Below the pieces are notes generated by a model. It saw only the letters and a list, made by a program, of their open reading frames with translations, was not told where the DNA came from and did not search any database. Made by a program: the position numbers and the translations under genes. Shown here one piece after another: positions 21,694-34,016 of a stretch of DNA of 64,000 nucleotides. The first letter of the stretch is position 1; each line of letters begins with the position of its first letter. Source of the DNA: Oreohelix idahoensis (lineage: Eukaryota; Mollusca; Gastropoda; Stylommatophora; Oreohelicidae); contig JAMPIV010021219.1 in assembly GCA_024509875.1 (NCBI GenBank), positions 310,001 through 374,000 on the forward strand. Reading direction: 5' to 3'.

Positions 21694-22772
21694 TCAATCA
21701 AAGAGGCAACTCAGGGATTCATTACGTTCCTCCGAAATGTTTACATCCAACAATTTTCTCATCATTCTAGAGAAGACACTAGGCGCATTCTTCAATCCAA
21801 ATGGCAATCTATTAAACTCATAGTGTCCTTCTGAGGTACTAAAAGCTAGGTATGGTCTAACCTCAGGCTTTACTGGAATCTGATAATATCCTTTACTCAG
21901 ATCCACTTTTGAGAAATATTTAGCTTTATTTAGTCTGGCAAACAGCTGATTTGTATCCGGCAATGGATCCACCTGTCCTTCTGTAATAGCATTCAGTCTC
22001 CTGTAATCTATACAGAGTCTATGTTCTCCAGAGGGCTTCCTTAAGAGTACAACACCGGAACTATACGAAGATTCACTGTGCGAAATAATTCCTTCCTTCA
22101 ACAGATAGTCTATCTCTTCCTTCAAAGCTTTCTCCTTAGCAACGGAATCGAATATGGTTTCATACAGACAGGTGTGGGGTCTATCAGTTTCATATCATTT
22201 TCCAATAGGTTTGTATGCCCTGGTCGGTCTGTTAACACCTCTGCATGATTATTTAGAACCTGTTGCACTCTCTCTTTCTGAGTTTTCGTTAAATGTGTAC
22301 TGATTTTCACCTGTGCTGCTGTCTCACAGGGGTGTAATGGATATTCAAATGATGAAACTGGTTCCTTTTTCATCTCCATGGCGATGGACAAGGTCAACAA
22401 GTGTGTCTCTTCCTGATGTTCTCTTTCCAAATATTTCTTCAGGAGATTCACATGATAGATTTTTTCTTTCCCTTTCTTATCTATCTTATAATTTGTTCTA
22501 GACACCTTCTCTAGAACTGTATATGGACCCTGCCATCCAATTTGTAACTTATTCTGACTCCCGGGGAGAAGAAGCAGTACCTTCTCTCCCACAGCCAAAT
22601 CTCTGTCTTTCGCCTTCCTGTTATAATAGGCAGCATGTTTCTTCCTGGCTTGTTTCAAATTTTCATTGGCAAGTTTCCAGCCAGTTTTTAAACGAGTGGT
22701 CAGCTCATTCACATATTGGTATGAAGATGTAATGTTTTCCTCTGCCTTTTCATCAGTCCACGTTCTTAACAA
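21694..22772 (-). pseudogene. B3 pol remnant, frameshifted
   Basis: Integrase C-terminal domain and truncated RT as in B1, but one base is missing in an A run near 22140 (three As become two), splitting the frame into 22122-22772 and 21694-22125. The RT half reads to the same short tail as B1. Catalytic RT motif and RNase H absent. Confidence 0.8.
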
Positions 22773-22774
22773 AG

Positions 22775-24490
22775 CTACATATGGATCTTTAATTTTGTGG
22801 ACCTATTTGTCCATGCACCGGTATGGTCTCTTCCACTCGAAGCTCTATAGTGATGATTTTTCTTCCCACAATTATCATTCACAAAACGACCGCTACCAAT
22901 TTTTCTTTTGCGGCTTTCTCCCCACTTAAAATTCTTGATGAGAGATTTCCTCTCTACATCCTCTTCCTCCAGTTTGTTTAAGTCCGATTGAGGGATTTTC
23001 GGCTTATCCTGGGGTAAGACATCTTTTTGCACTCTCCGCATAGTGGCCATTGTAAACAGTTAAGTGAAGCTTGTCCGTGAAAAGGGGCTTCCCATTCCAT
23101 TTGGTCCACTTTATCAAATCTATTTTTCTTTTTATTATCAGGCCTAATTTTGCCCCGTGGCGTGTCCAGGTCCTGATCCATGTTCTCACTTGTGGGTGTT
23201 CCCTCATGTGCTATGCTACACCTTTCTACAAAATTCTCAATGTCCCATCTTGCTTTGGGCCAATAATAATTGTGAGCCACCTTTTGAATGATGGTACCTA
23301 TCTTCTCATGGTCCCATCTGGTTTCACATGTAGGCTCCTTATTAAGTCTGCCCTATATCTTTTAGGAAGTACCAGCTGTCCTTGACCTTTGGATCTAGCT
23401 CCAGTCTTCCTATACATCAACTTGTTTTTCATGTAAAAATCTCCCTTGCCTGGAGTTGTATGACAAGTTGACAATTTTTCTGAAACAAGGCTTGAGTGTT
23501 TTATCCCCAGCCTGTGCCTTCCTCATCTCTTCTGGAGTGGTATCTAACATAATATCCTCCTCCTGTCTTGAGGTCGACCTGACCTGAAGGGTGGCCATAT
23601 ACACAGGTTTCCTTCTGCAACGGTCAGTGTCATGATTGTCCATCTGACAAATTTTACACCACCTTTTTCCTTGGTTGAAAGATTTTCTTTCATCATATTT
23701 CCTTTCATCGAATTGTGGGAATTTATTTTTATTTTCATACCGTGGCCTATCAAACTGGTGCTTACCTTTGTTTTGATCCCTAGGATCAAATTTATTAAAG
23801 TTCTGTGGCGCCCTAAAGTTATCCACTTGTTTCTTTTTATTACCTGTTACCTCTGCTTGAGCTGCTTGATACCTTTCAGCAACATTTAGCAACTCACCCA
23901 GCCTCTCTGCACCTTGTTCCATGAGAAACTTTCTCAGGTCTGGAGCCATGGACTCTCTTAGTTGCTCTACAAGGACCATTTCCTTAAGATCTTGGGTTTT
24001 CCCCAGAGAAGTCCATTTCTCCAAGTATGTCTCTATTCGTGCAGAGAACTGGTGATAGGTTTCACCTGACAGTAGTTTAGCATTCCTACATTTTTTCCTA
24101 TAAAATTCTGCATTCTTTTCATATCTTAACAAAAGAGCCTGCTTTAGCATGTCATAATTTTCCTGATCACCTCTGCTCAATTTTTCCAAAAACTTCATAA
24201 GCTGCCCCACGAAGTCCTTGAGATAACTTTAAGCTCCACCTTTCTCTCTCTAACCCATACGTGGTAGCTAATAGTTCATACCTATTTAGGTAGCTCTCTA
24301 TATCATCGTCTTTCTCAACAAAATGATCTAAATGAAAATTCATAGCTGAGGTTGAGGCTCCTTGGCTAGCAGTGGCATCAGAGGTAAAGGGACTGGCACC
24401 ATTTTCAGGAGCATGGCCTTGAAACTCAAACTCCCTTAGTCGTAACTCATGTTCCCTTTGTAATCTTTTATCTTTTGCTTCCCTTTCTGC
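22775..24490 (-). pseudogene. gag: B3 gag, truncated and with several frameshifts
   Basis: Homologous to B2 gag but broken. Single-base indels relative to B2 occur near 23054, 23314, 23475 and in the Asp/Gln-rich region around 24178-24190. The N-terminal ~60 codons are absent because a deletion joins gag directly to LTR4 near 24490. The extra basic segment of B2 is present (22839-23168) with substitutions. No complete product is possible. Confidence 0.8.
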
Positions 24491-24492
24491 AG

Positions 24493-26826
24493 ATATATAT
24501 ATACCTCAGTCAGAATTATTCTGGAATAGTGTGATGACTACGTTATGTGTCTAGGGTATGTGTATGATGAAGTGTAAGTCATAACAACAACAGACAGATA
24601 AACAATTTAATTTATTCCACTACACTTGACAACACTGTGACACTCACATACATAAAACACTCTACAAGGATATATTATAGGAGTCACTGATAACTTTTCA
24701 AATAACAATATGTATTCAGTGCTGTCATGAAGGTATATGTGTCCTGATTCAATTACAAAGGGAACCAGGAATCACAATCAATTTTAATTACAAGTTATAT
24801 GTACAGAATTTATCAATATGAATCTTGTAGTGACATATATTTTTAATAGTATCCTATGTGTGTCAGTTGTGTAGTGGTAATATGAGGTAATACTGGTTTT
24901 GTTTTGTTCAAGCTCTGTTGGTATTTGTCATCATGACTTCAATAGTTTGTCTTTATTGGAACTAGTATTGGAGATGTTCTCAGTTCCTGATATTAAAACA
25001 ATTCAATTCCCCTCTTAATTGTATTTTACACTGTCATTTTAAGATGGGGGTACATAATGTTGAGCTCAGCTGGCCACATCAGCTTATCTTGCGTGATGGC
25101 GGCAGGAAAAGACTCCTCTGCTCGATTTCTCCCCTGGGCTCTGGAGACACCTCACTGATAGCTAAATGGACCAAGGAGTATGCTGTCCGACTCTGGATTC
25201 AGCAAAGCTCTGACCAGGTGCTGCTCAATAACGTCAAGACCACGGTCCCTGAAAACAAGAAGGATGTACCTTCTACTTCATAACTAATTGATACTCTAGT
25301 TCTACACTGAGCACAATACATCACAAACATTGAGTTCAGAGCGTTAGGCCAACTGTCAGCTTCATCTGAAATACTTTATACCAGTATTAACCTCCTTAAT
25401 GGTTACTACGCCTCTGCACTTCCAGCATTATTTCTTTCTAGTCAATCATCTAGGTGTCAGTGTACTGTTTAGCCATTCCATGCCGTTTTGCTTTCCTCCG
25501 ACACCTTCTGTTCAGGCTGGAGCATTATAGGCTTTACATCATGTTTGCTACTGAACTACACATATATACAGGCATAACTTAACAATTCACATTCAATTTT
25601 CATTAAAAGATATTGAATGTTTCAAGCTTACCACAATTCATGGAAATAAACACAGATACGTTGACTAGCAATGAATTCTGGCACAAATACTGGCACAAAT
25701 TCCCATCTGCTTATGTTCCAGGCTTTATTTTATATAAAATATACACTGGTGATCAACGCACTGCTTCTTAGTAGGTTTACTACAAGATGTGGCAATGAAC
25801 AGACGCTCTGAATCAAGTATATTCGCAGCTCTACCCAATGAAACCACGCCTCCACATCTTTTCAAAAAAGTACCCCGTCTATTCGTTTCCCATAACAACA
25901 CAAGATAGTATTTATAGCCCGACCAATCGGGTTTAGTCTTATATTTGTTGCGCTCCAATCAATTAGGAGTTAACATGGTAGGCTATTTCCGTAACGTAAG
26001 GTTTTTTCAAACACGTTATAAAAAAATTTTATGAGCAGAAATGATTTCATGCTGTCAGGCATCCCCACTATTTTATTTTGGTTATAATTTATTAATTCCT
26101 AGACTATTTGCGTAACGTTTTACATATTCTTTGTCAGCAAGCCCTAAGGAACCCAAATATACAAATTTAAAAGAGCTAAGTGGCTGCGTTCAAAATATGC
26201 AACTTCTTCTACCTCCTGTTTCGAAGATGTGCTGTCTGGGTACTGTAATGTTTTCAAACGTAAACCCATCTAATGTTATCTTTTCTAATAAGCGTTTTTC
26301 AGGATTTTAAAACCTAACTCTGGGAAGGTTAGTGTTTTTATCACTGTCAGTCCGAAAAAAAGTTAGTGCATGTGGCCCTACACGCGTGATAGTAGTAATT
26401 GTATATCGCGTTACGCTTGTTGGGGGTGGCATTAATAGCGAGACACGTGTTTCGTGTTGCATGCGTTCCTGATTTTCAGCCCTCCCTTCTTTCTATTTGA
26501 GTCCATCTGTTCGTTCGTTTTGGTAACGTAGTATAATTAATGTTAGGATTAATTTAGGTCATTACGCAGTGTGCCTCTCAATGTTTTTCTTAGAAATGCA
26601 ATACCCGTTTTAATGTGTTTTGGAAACGCTTGTATTTATGCAGTGGCTTATATTTAACGTGGAAACGTTACAATTTGCAGACGAAGCATAAAACAAAGGG
26701 GGATTTCGAGTACATTCTTTGTGACAGCACTGTTCTTTACCATTCTTCTTCCTTTTATTAAATTTATTTGTTAGGCTTTATATTTACCTGATACTTTATA
26801 TATGTGGATTAGAATATTTCACGACA
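24493..26826 (-). repeat. Element B LTR4 (array 5' LTR, left-truncated)
   Basis: Starts inside the TA run that lies ~120 bp into the other LTRs and then matches them to TTTCACGACA at 26826. The deletion (about 610 bp relative to B2/LTR3) also removed the B3 primer-binding site, leader and gag start. Promoter at 25909-25916 and polyadenylation signal at 25724-25729 are kept. The right target duplication CCCAC follows at 26827. Confidence 0.88.
25044..25283 (+). CDS. Antisense small ORF in LTR4
   Basis: Fourth copy of the 79-codon LTR ORF, identical in protein to the LTR2 copy. Confidence 0.3.
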   Translation: MGVHNVELSWPHQLILRDGGRKRLLCSISPLGSGDTSLIAKWTKEYAVRLWIQQSSDQVLLNNVKTTVPENKKDVPSTS

Positions 26827-26831
26827 CCCAC
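26827..26831. repeat. Target-site duplication CCCAC, right copy
   Basis: Pairs with 6828-6832 and encloses the whole B array. Confidence 0.85.
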
Positions 26832-28508
26832 TACTTTGTTAATCACTATGTCGAGATACAGATTTGCTTCAACCAATCAACGAGCAACGTTCACCAGTCT
26901 CTGAGACAGAATAAATTAACGGCCATCTTGTTCACAAGATGGCGGATGAAAACTAATTGCGCTTGTCAGCAGGAAATTAAGTATAATGATTGTATTTCCT
27001 ATTATGATTGAATAGACAAAGACTAATAGGACTCATACCTCAATTTATTGTGTCACATGACTTCAGTCTATTATATCTGATAAGACCAACTGCCATATAA
27101 CCAAAACAGTCCTTGTTAGGACTCAACCTATTGTCTCATATAACTTCAATCTATTATCTCAGACCAACTGCAATATAACCAAAACAGTCCTTGTTAGGAC
27201 TCAATCTATTGTCTCCTATAACTTCAGTCTATTGTTTCAGATAACACCAACTGAAATATAACCAAAACAGTCCTTGTTAGGACTCAATCTATTGTCTCCT
27301 ATAACTCCAACCTGATATATATATATAACCAAACAGTCCTCGTCTCACATACTCCTATCATAAGAACATAACGTTATTGTTAGGATATATTATAGCACTT
27401 GTCAGAGAGGGCCTGGTATATTATAGGGGGAAGGACATTGTTGTATCACACTCATGTATTGAATTTATATTATTGAATGTATTCATGCATTGAATTTATA
27501 TTATTTAATGATATCCATGCATTAGTTTATCAGAAAGAATGTTTTGCAAGTAGACACCTGTCTTGTCTCGCTATTGCTAAATCATACTAAGCCATGTTGT
27601 CATTCATCCTACATGCAGACACTGAGATACGCTCATATCATATACAATAGAAATAGGTGGGCTTGAGGACAGAAATTAGCCCCTATTTTTCCTTGTTACA
27701 GGTTTTATTCGTGTCCTAAAACCTGAGATCGTGGGTCGTCAATCCAGCTGCCTGGAACTCCGCAGGAGCATAGAGGTTGACCTGACTCTACATCTTTGGT
27801 CCCCCTCAGTCTTGGGTGGGCTAAAGGAACGATACTCAGCCGATGTTGTGTGAACCAACCAAAGAAGAACAGACCTTAGAGAGATGAGTACACATTAGTA
27901 CCATTTCTGTCAGCATTGTGAGCATAGAAACTGTCAGTGATGAGAAAGTGAAGTAGCATAGCAAGAGACAAAAATAACAGCATAGCTGATAAGTGTTATA
28001 TCCTTAATTAACAGCACAGCTGATACATGTACTATAATTGAATAACAGCACAGCTGATATAATTTTTATTCCTATAATTGGAAAACTTGTTGTAATATTT
28101 ATTTACATATATATATATAAAAAATAAATATTTGTAAATCATATGTAAACTTACAAATTCATTACATTCCATTTTTCAACATTCACCCTTCAGCACAAGA
28201 GTAGATAGTGTATATACTAAATAAATAATAAGGAAATTGTATTTGAAGACTTGTCAATTTTATCATTGTTAAGCAAAATCTGTTTCCTTGTTTTTTTAAT
28301 ATCACAGTTAGTTACACAGCGGAGGTGGCACTTTATGTCGGTCTCCTCTCTACTATTGTTTCGAGATCAGAACATTCACAGCCGTAACTAATTTGTGATA
28401 CCAGTAGTCCTCTCAGACACTGGGACTTCACCATTTTCTGCAGAAATTATATTTCTGTAATTGTCAGTACTATACTGATCTTAAAGCCAAATAAAACCTC
28501 TCGCCACA
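26832..28508 (+). repeat. Element A 3' LTR, remaining part
   Basis: Resumes element A's 3' LTR after the B array. From 26971 onward it matches the 5' LTR, including the minisatellite (27010-27313), but with only a short TA run (27314-27327). It ends CGCCACA at 28508, as the 5' LTR does before its primer-binding site. The first ~140 bases have no partner in the window. Confidence 0.85.
26922..26945. promoter_or_regulatory. Inverted repeat of a YY1-type motif in A U3
   Basis: CCATCTTG and CAAGATGG flank a two- to four-base spacer, and the right arm continues as AAGATGGCGG, the consensus for the zinc-finger regulator YY1. It lies in the U3 part of the A 3' LTR, where promoter elements are expected. 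Function is inference. Confidence 0.35.
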
Positions 28509-30350
28509 CTAACAAATAAACATCGTTAAACATTTGTAGTGATCAGCCCAAGTGCTAATTAATAGCTACAGTTCCTAATTGTATTGTGACTTCTTCTCAA
28601 TCCGTGGGTATCTGCTTTTTCCCACATGGCTTCAACGCCTCTGTCACTTAGACTTTAGTTATCTTTTATATCATCAGCTGGGATACACTCTTTTCTTTTT
28701 TCTTTCTAATGATCTGTTAACTCTGGTAGTATGACTTCCTATTTAATCTCCAAGAGTTATTGGAACACTGTGGCCTGTAGAGAACTGCCAGTAGCTTTCT
28801 GGTCTTATAGTCAAATTATTTTGTTATGCATGGCAATATTCAAACACCATTTACATTTTGTTTTTCTGCTTCAATAGTCTGCTTAGGCATGCATGTGCTC
28901 CCTTAGGATGTCATAAGCTTCCACAATAGCAATGTCGCACAACACAAATTTTGTGGGCGCATTATCTGGGTTAGCCTCTACACATTAATAAGAATATTAA
29001 TAAATCATTTCTCTTACCGCAATCAATGAAATATGTTACACAATACACAAGATGACTAGCAGAATAATGGCACAAGTTAAACTGCCGTTGTCCAGAAGGT
29101 AAAACATTCAGGCAAGCTCCCCTTCTGATCTCATCTTAGCACTGCGGTTATAAAATTTCTAATGGCCTTCTAGCCTTGTATCCTTTTTATATTATCAATC
29201 GTACTAGCCAATGGAACAACGCGTATAAATTTGACTCTTTTTTGAAAAACCCCAAACATTTTTGGGTGTCTATCAATGCGTTGGCCAGTCTGATTTTATC
29301 TTACTGTGTAGAAATATGTTTCGCTTTGGCTGGCAAATCTTCAGTTTTACCTCCCCTTTCCTAACTAGCTTCACCCAATCAAATCAAGTCAAACGGATTT
29401 GACTTTTTGGGCGAAGATTTTCAAAACTGAGCAAGGTTATCAGTGAGTCTGTCAGTCCGTCTTAATTTTTATTTCTACCATATCTCTGTTATTACTTGGG
29501 CGATTTTAATTATTTAGGTGATTATTGATTAGACTACTGTTATCTATCCTTCTAGATAGGTGTTACTTTCTTCTTTATCTTCGTTTTCATCTTTGTACTT
29601 TTCCTTTTTATTATGGGACTCTTTTCACTAAGATACCATATTAAGGAAATAATTGTTCAAAATCCAGATAAGTTACTATATGATGTTATTTTAAACAATA
29701 TTGCTCTACTGTCAAAGCATCTCTTTTATTTACTATCTTTCGTTTTATAAAGAAATAAATATTCTAAGTTTTCCTTTCCTACCCCTTTCTCTCCCTGCAC
29801 AAATTTGGTCTTTTAGTTTCAGTATCGCTAGGCTAGATTTTTTCCTTGTCAAATCCCCCCCCTGTCCCTTCTCTCCTGTTCTCAAGACGAGGTAAATTTT
29901 TTTTGTTCGTCGCCAACTGTCTAACGTTGTAGAAAAAAAGTGGGGATTTGCGGGCGGGACTTGCCCGCTCGCTAATAAAAGATTCAAATGCTTTATTTTA
30001 CATCTTGGCGATAGGGGAAAAAAATGTCCCCCAACAACAGTCGCTAAGGCTATTTCTATTAATAGACCCTAAGAATGCGTTAGTTAGTTTTTATTCTGTG
30101 ACCCTTGACAATTTTCAAACTAGTAGCATTGCCTTCAACTAAGGGCAAATGTAGAAATCGTTTATTGCCTTTCCACGGCAAACAAAAATTCAAATATCAC
30201 GCGGGTAGGGCTGGTGTCGGGAGGAGTAGAAAATTGTCTCTTGGCTTAGTGAAAAAAATTCCAATGCTGTAATACGATTATATTTGAGCGGGGTTTTTAA
30301 ACGGAGCATTTTATCACAATTTTAGCTAGCGGACAGACACACTACTCGTA
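28509..30350. other. AT-rich sequence with weak resemblance to a B-type LTR
   Basis: No ORF of note. Around 29015-29070 (CTTACCGCAATC, then GATGACTAGCAG and ATGGCACAAG) the order of short motifs parallels B LTR 8100-8160 (CTTACCACAATTC, TTGACTAGCA, CTGGCACAAA). Further right there is a CCAATGG and a TATAAAT (29210-29230). This could be a diverged LTR relative on the minus strand, but the similarity is short. 29870-30350 shows nothing recognisable. Confidence 0.25.
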
Positions 30351-30520
30351 TCTCCTTACATTTTCCATGCCGAAGAGTTTTCTAAAGAAACAGACAGAGC
30401 ACTTATTTCTCCTTACATTTTATATACTGAAAGAGTTTTCTAAAGAAACAGAAAGAGCCCTTGTTTCTTCTTACATTTTACCTACTGAATAGTTTTCTAA
30501 AGAAACAAACAGAGGACTTA
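30351..30520 (+). repeat. Three-copy tandem repeat, period 57-58 bp
   Basis: Units start at 30351, 30408 and 30466, each with TCTCCTTACATTTT (or TCTTC...) followed by GAGTTTTCTAAAGAAACAG. The surrounding 30521-30999 has no recognised feature. Confidence 0.8.
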
Positions 30521-30999
30521 CCCGTCGAAACAAATCAACTTGGCTAATCCCCTGTCCACCACCTGTCCCAGATAAATTAAACCAAGCACAAGCCAGTTAG
30601 TTTGTGTTGTGGGTTGCCACTTCGATTATCGTTCGCCAGATAGGAAAATCAATCTTAGAAAAACAGATCTCTGTAGAAAGATAGATAAAGCAGAAAACAA
30701 ACCATAACTAGTTAGCAAAACAACATCGGTAGATTACTTGCGACTTTTAAATGTGTCTTTTTTATGAAATTAATATAATTTCTGTTTGTCGTGGACAGCA
30801 TTAGGCCGAAGTCAGAGATGAATGAAGGAACTAATGCAATTATTTTAAAACAACTGAGAACTGGAACTACAGGTCCGCCTAACTGCTTGCTTGTTTTCTC
30901 ATCTCGAATCCTGTATCCGTTAATGCTCACGCACACATTAACTGTACGTAACAGCACACAGTAACAGTAGTATGAGCCTACTCCATATTGTCAGTATTC

Positions 31000-31215
31000 T
31001 ATCACAATTCATCTGTCATCAGCTGCCATCTCCACATCGAAGGTCGGCTGCAATACTTTGCCAACATTTTCTGTATCTTGTCTTGGTGGTTCCCTCTGGT
31101 AGACTCTTTCTTGTCCACCTCTTGATGTTATCATCACACGTATAGCGCTGTCTTCCTAATGCACGTTTGCCTTTAACTCTGCAATCCATTACAGGCTTCA
31201 GCAAGGTAACCACAT
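31000..31215 (-). pseudogene. Non-LTR retrotransposon C-terminal fragment
   Basis: A minus-strand frame containing VKGKRALGRQRYTCDDNIKRWT and, ~25 residues later, KCWQSIAADLRCGDGS. This is the typical C-terminal tail of L2/CR1-like non-LTR elements (GxGRQRxxWxDNIKxWT ... WRxxxADLxxGDGT). Only ~65 codons remain. It ends near 31015, next to the sequence CATCTGTCATCAGC. Confidence 0.55.
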
Positions 31216-34016
31216 CTTGAGACCCTGAATTATTTCTTTAAATTGCTTCTTCGTTGTCCATATTTCTACACCATACAGTAATGAAGAATATACAATTACA
31301 TTTGATGATTCTCAGTTTTAATTTCTTTTAACAAATAAAGAGATCTACCAGAACTAGGAATGAAAAGAATAAGGCATAATTTGTACATTCTCTTCTCCTC
31401 TCCGGCTGTATTGAACTAAATTTGTTGTGCGTACTGAATTAGGTGCATTTGTCAATTGTTAGCACATTCTATTTCCCTACTGTCATTGTTCACGTTTCAC
31501 GCTTCGATGCATGACAGGGCCAGACAAGTGTATCGCCCATCCCTGAGAGATTACCTGTCCCTAAAACATGTTAATACCACATTGTCTCCAGGTAAATGCG
31601 AGCATGAAGTGTTTGCTTAAGATCGCATAATTACTTCCGACTCAGCGGGGTTATTTGATTATAGATAAACACAATCTTGGAAGACATTTGGAAGAGCAAG
31701 CAGGAAGTGTTATATGAGTAGACTTTGACAACATTTGTCGGATGTAGCAACTCCATATATGGAGGATAACAATTTGAAATTTTCAAAAGCATGCGTCATA
31801 CAGAATGCTACATGAGGAAATGTTGTCATAACATAAACTTTGAATATATAGGCTGGCATTTGAGGTGCCAATAACCAACCGCGCTGATTGGGAGTTTGTC
31901 AGAAAATGCCAGATGGATGCGTTGGACGGGAACTTACGATATAACGTGGAATAGGTTTGACATACGGCACTGCATTCCTGAAAACTTTAACGTAGATAGC
32001 TCGGACCTTGCCACAGAAAATAACAGAGTTGGAGTTTGAATTTATAAGAAGGGACAAAAAGTATTAAGAGCATCTCTCTACATCAATAGAAAACTCGCCA
32101 GCATTAATACGGAACCCAGAATTCTACAGGACCACTCACAAGTCACAAAGAGATTCTGAAATAGGAATAATACCCCAGACGTGTGTTCGAGACTGTCACG
32201 TGACCGATAATCTATTTTACCATCTTGTCCATAATTTGATTACTTTTTAAATGTCCTGGTTTTCCTCGTCATTTTGTATTTTCTTTTTCTTTCATTTTCT
32301 ACCTTCGTGGCCAAACTTTTTCACCTTCTCAAACCCCACCCGAGGTTTGGTTACGTTCCGGCCTGTAGCGGTCAGCGAACGATAATATTATCTAAGCCGC
32401 ACCTGGTCTGACCAGGGGAATATCTCTTACGTTTAAAGCCTTTGATCACGAGCGAAAGGGTCCCTGTGTTTGGCTTCCAGAACGCTGCTTCGGATCATAA
32501 TATTATGCATCCTGGAAACGGGGGGAGACAAACCCGCGGTCAGTCTTTGAGTTTTGCCCCTTAGACAAGATAGAGCATAATGTTATGCATTTCTCTACCT
32601 GGGGAACTTTCGCACGATTTCTTTTGTCTTACTCTAGATTACGTCTTTCGCCGAACTTCTGTAGAAATATGCAGGCCAGGTGTCCTGGGGGAGCGTCCCT
32701 TGTGATCTATAAGAGTAGACTGGTTTTAATAGACAAAGACATTCGTAAATTTTCCTGGCCCGTAGATGACCATCATGAGATAAGGCAAACTTTAACACAG
32801 TACTAGAATGTGTTTGCCTATGTTCTAGTCATTTTCGGGGTGAGTTGACATATCTTATAATTATAATATATTAGATTCATGTTAGCTTTTATATATCTGT
32901 TAGGAAAGTGAATTCATTTCTGAGGACTTCTCCTAGTAATTTATTCAGTGATAAGGTAGCGCTGTCTACGGCCTATTAAGTGGTGCTTAAACTGTTACGG
33001 TTTATCATGGGTTAAATGTTAAACTTACAATAACAGATATTAGGCGTAGAATCAGTCCACGAATGCTTACCATTGGGTTAAGAGTCAGCAAAAATTAACT
33101 GTCATTTCTGTAAGATAATGTCAGGTGTGGATTGTTCACTTTAAAACTGAATAGTGAGATGCAGGTAATAACTCTGGATTATAGGAGATAGTCACTTATT
33201 CCTTTTGATAGATATTTCTAGTGGCAAGGGAGGATCATTTTATGCTTACTTGTGTGGCTAGGCACTAGTCTATAACTTTCACTGAAAGCAGTCACCAGGC
33301 ATAGATATAATTATATCTTATGATCTAGCCACAACTGTATTATTATAGCAAGAACATTGCATTTTCTTTGTACTCATTTTGTGGAATGCTAATATATTTT
33401 CCAAAGGGGACATACGATTTATTTGTGTAATGTCAAATGCTGTAATCTGTTTATGTAAATTCATTTAATGTTGTAAGATGAATAAGCATATTCTTTTAAC
33501 TGTAACTACAGGTTAGGTTTCCTGTATGTTGAGATTGGGAGAAGAGGAGGAGATTTTGCTGTCAGAACATTTAATGACAGTTACATGGGTGTACAAAAGA
33601 TATTAAGCCTATGCGGGCGCGTGTTGATAATTGATATTTTTAAGGAACAGGAGACATGGTTAAAGACAGCCCTAAACTATCATAGCAATAACTACAATAA
33701 ATTTAATCCCATAGTGGAGCGAAACTTTCTGTATAAAGTTAGTGTGATTTATTATTTGCTTGAAGTAAAAGGGTGTCTCTTTTTGGCTCTCAGTTTCAGG
33801 GAGACCGAATCGCTAGAGCAGATTCCAGTCGGGCGAAGAACGTAATATTCTCTTCGATCTAGAGGGTTTCTGAATACCGCTAGCGTCACGAATCGTCAAC
33901 CCCGTTCCTGAATCAAAACCCCTTTTTTGTCAACGCCAAGTTAAGCTCACGCAGTGCAACGGAGCCAACGCAAAATCTGGAATCGCCAAATGCAGTAGTA
34001 GCTCTCTACTCGCCTA
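31216..34016. other. No recognised feature
   Basis: About 2.8 kb. The segment 32300-32700 is GC-richer (TCTGACCAGGGG, GGGGGGAGACAAACC) and has repeated ATAATATTATG motifs near 32379, 32496 and 32577. Several short ORFs (for example 33585-33845) have no recognisable domain. It may be part of the long LTR-like unit that seems to end near 35020. Confidence 0.3.

Larger units (their letters stand above)
6833..26826 (-). mobile_element. Element B array: three gag-carrying internals sharing four LTRs
   Basis: A tandem head-to-tail array on the minus strand: LTR1 (6833-9300), internal B1, LTR2 (12670-15128), internal B2, LTR3 (18828-21284), internal B3, LTR4 (~24493-26826, left-truncated). Unit lengths are 5837 bp (LTR1 to LTR2) and 6158 bp (LTR2 to LTR3). 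In element orientation each LTR starts TGTCGTGAAA and ends CACCACA; the start is the same ten bases that begin element A's LTR. Each internal has a polypurine tract at its left end and, in B1 and B2, a primer-binding site at its right end. One target duplication encloses the whole array, so it behaves as one insertion that was later amplified, or as a multimer that integrated once. Confidence 0.9.

Noticed and set aside
30351..30520. CRISPR array
   Set aside because: Only three adjacent ~57-bp units without spacers, in an animal-type genome.
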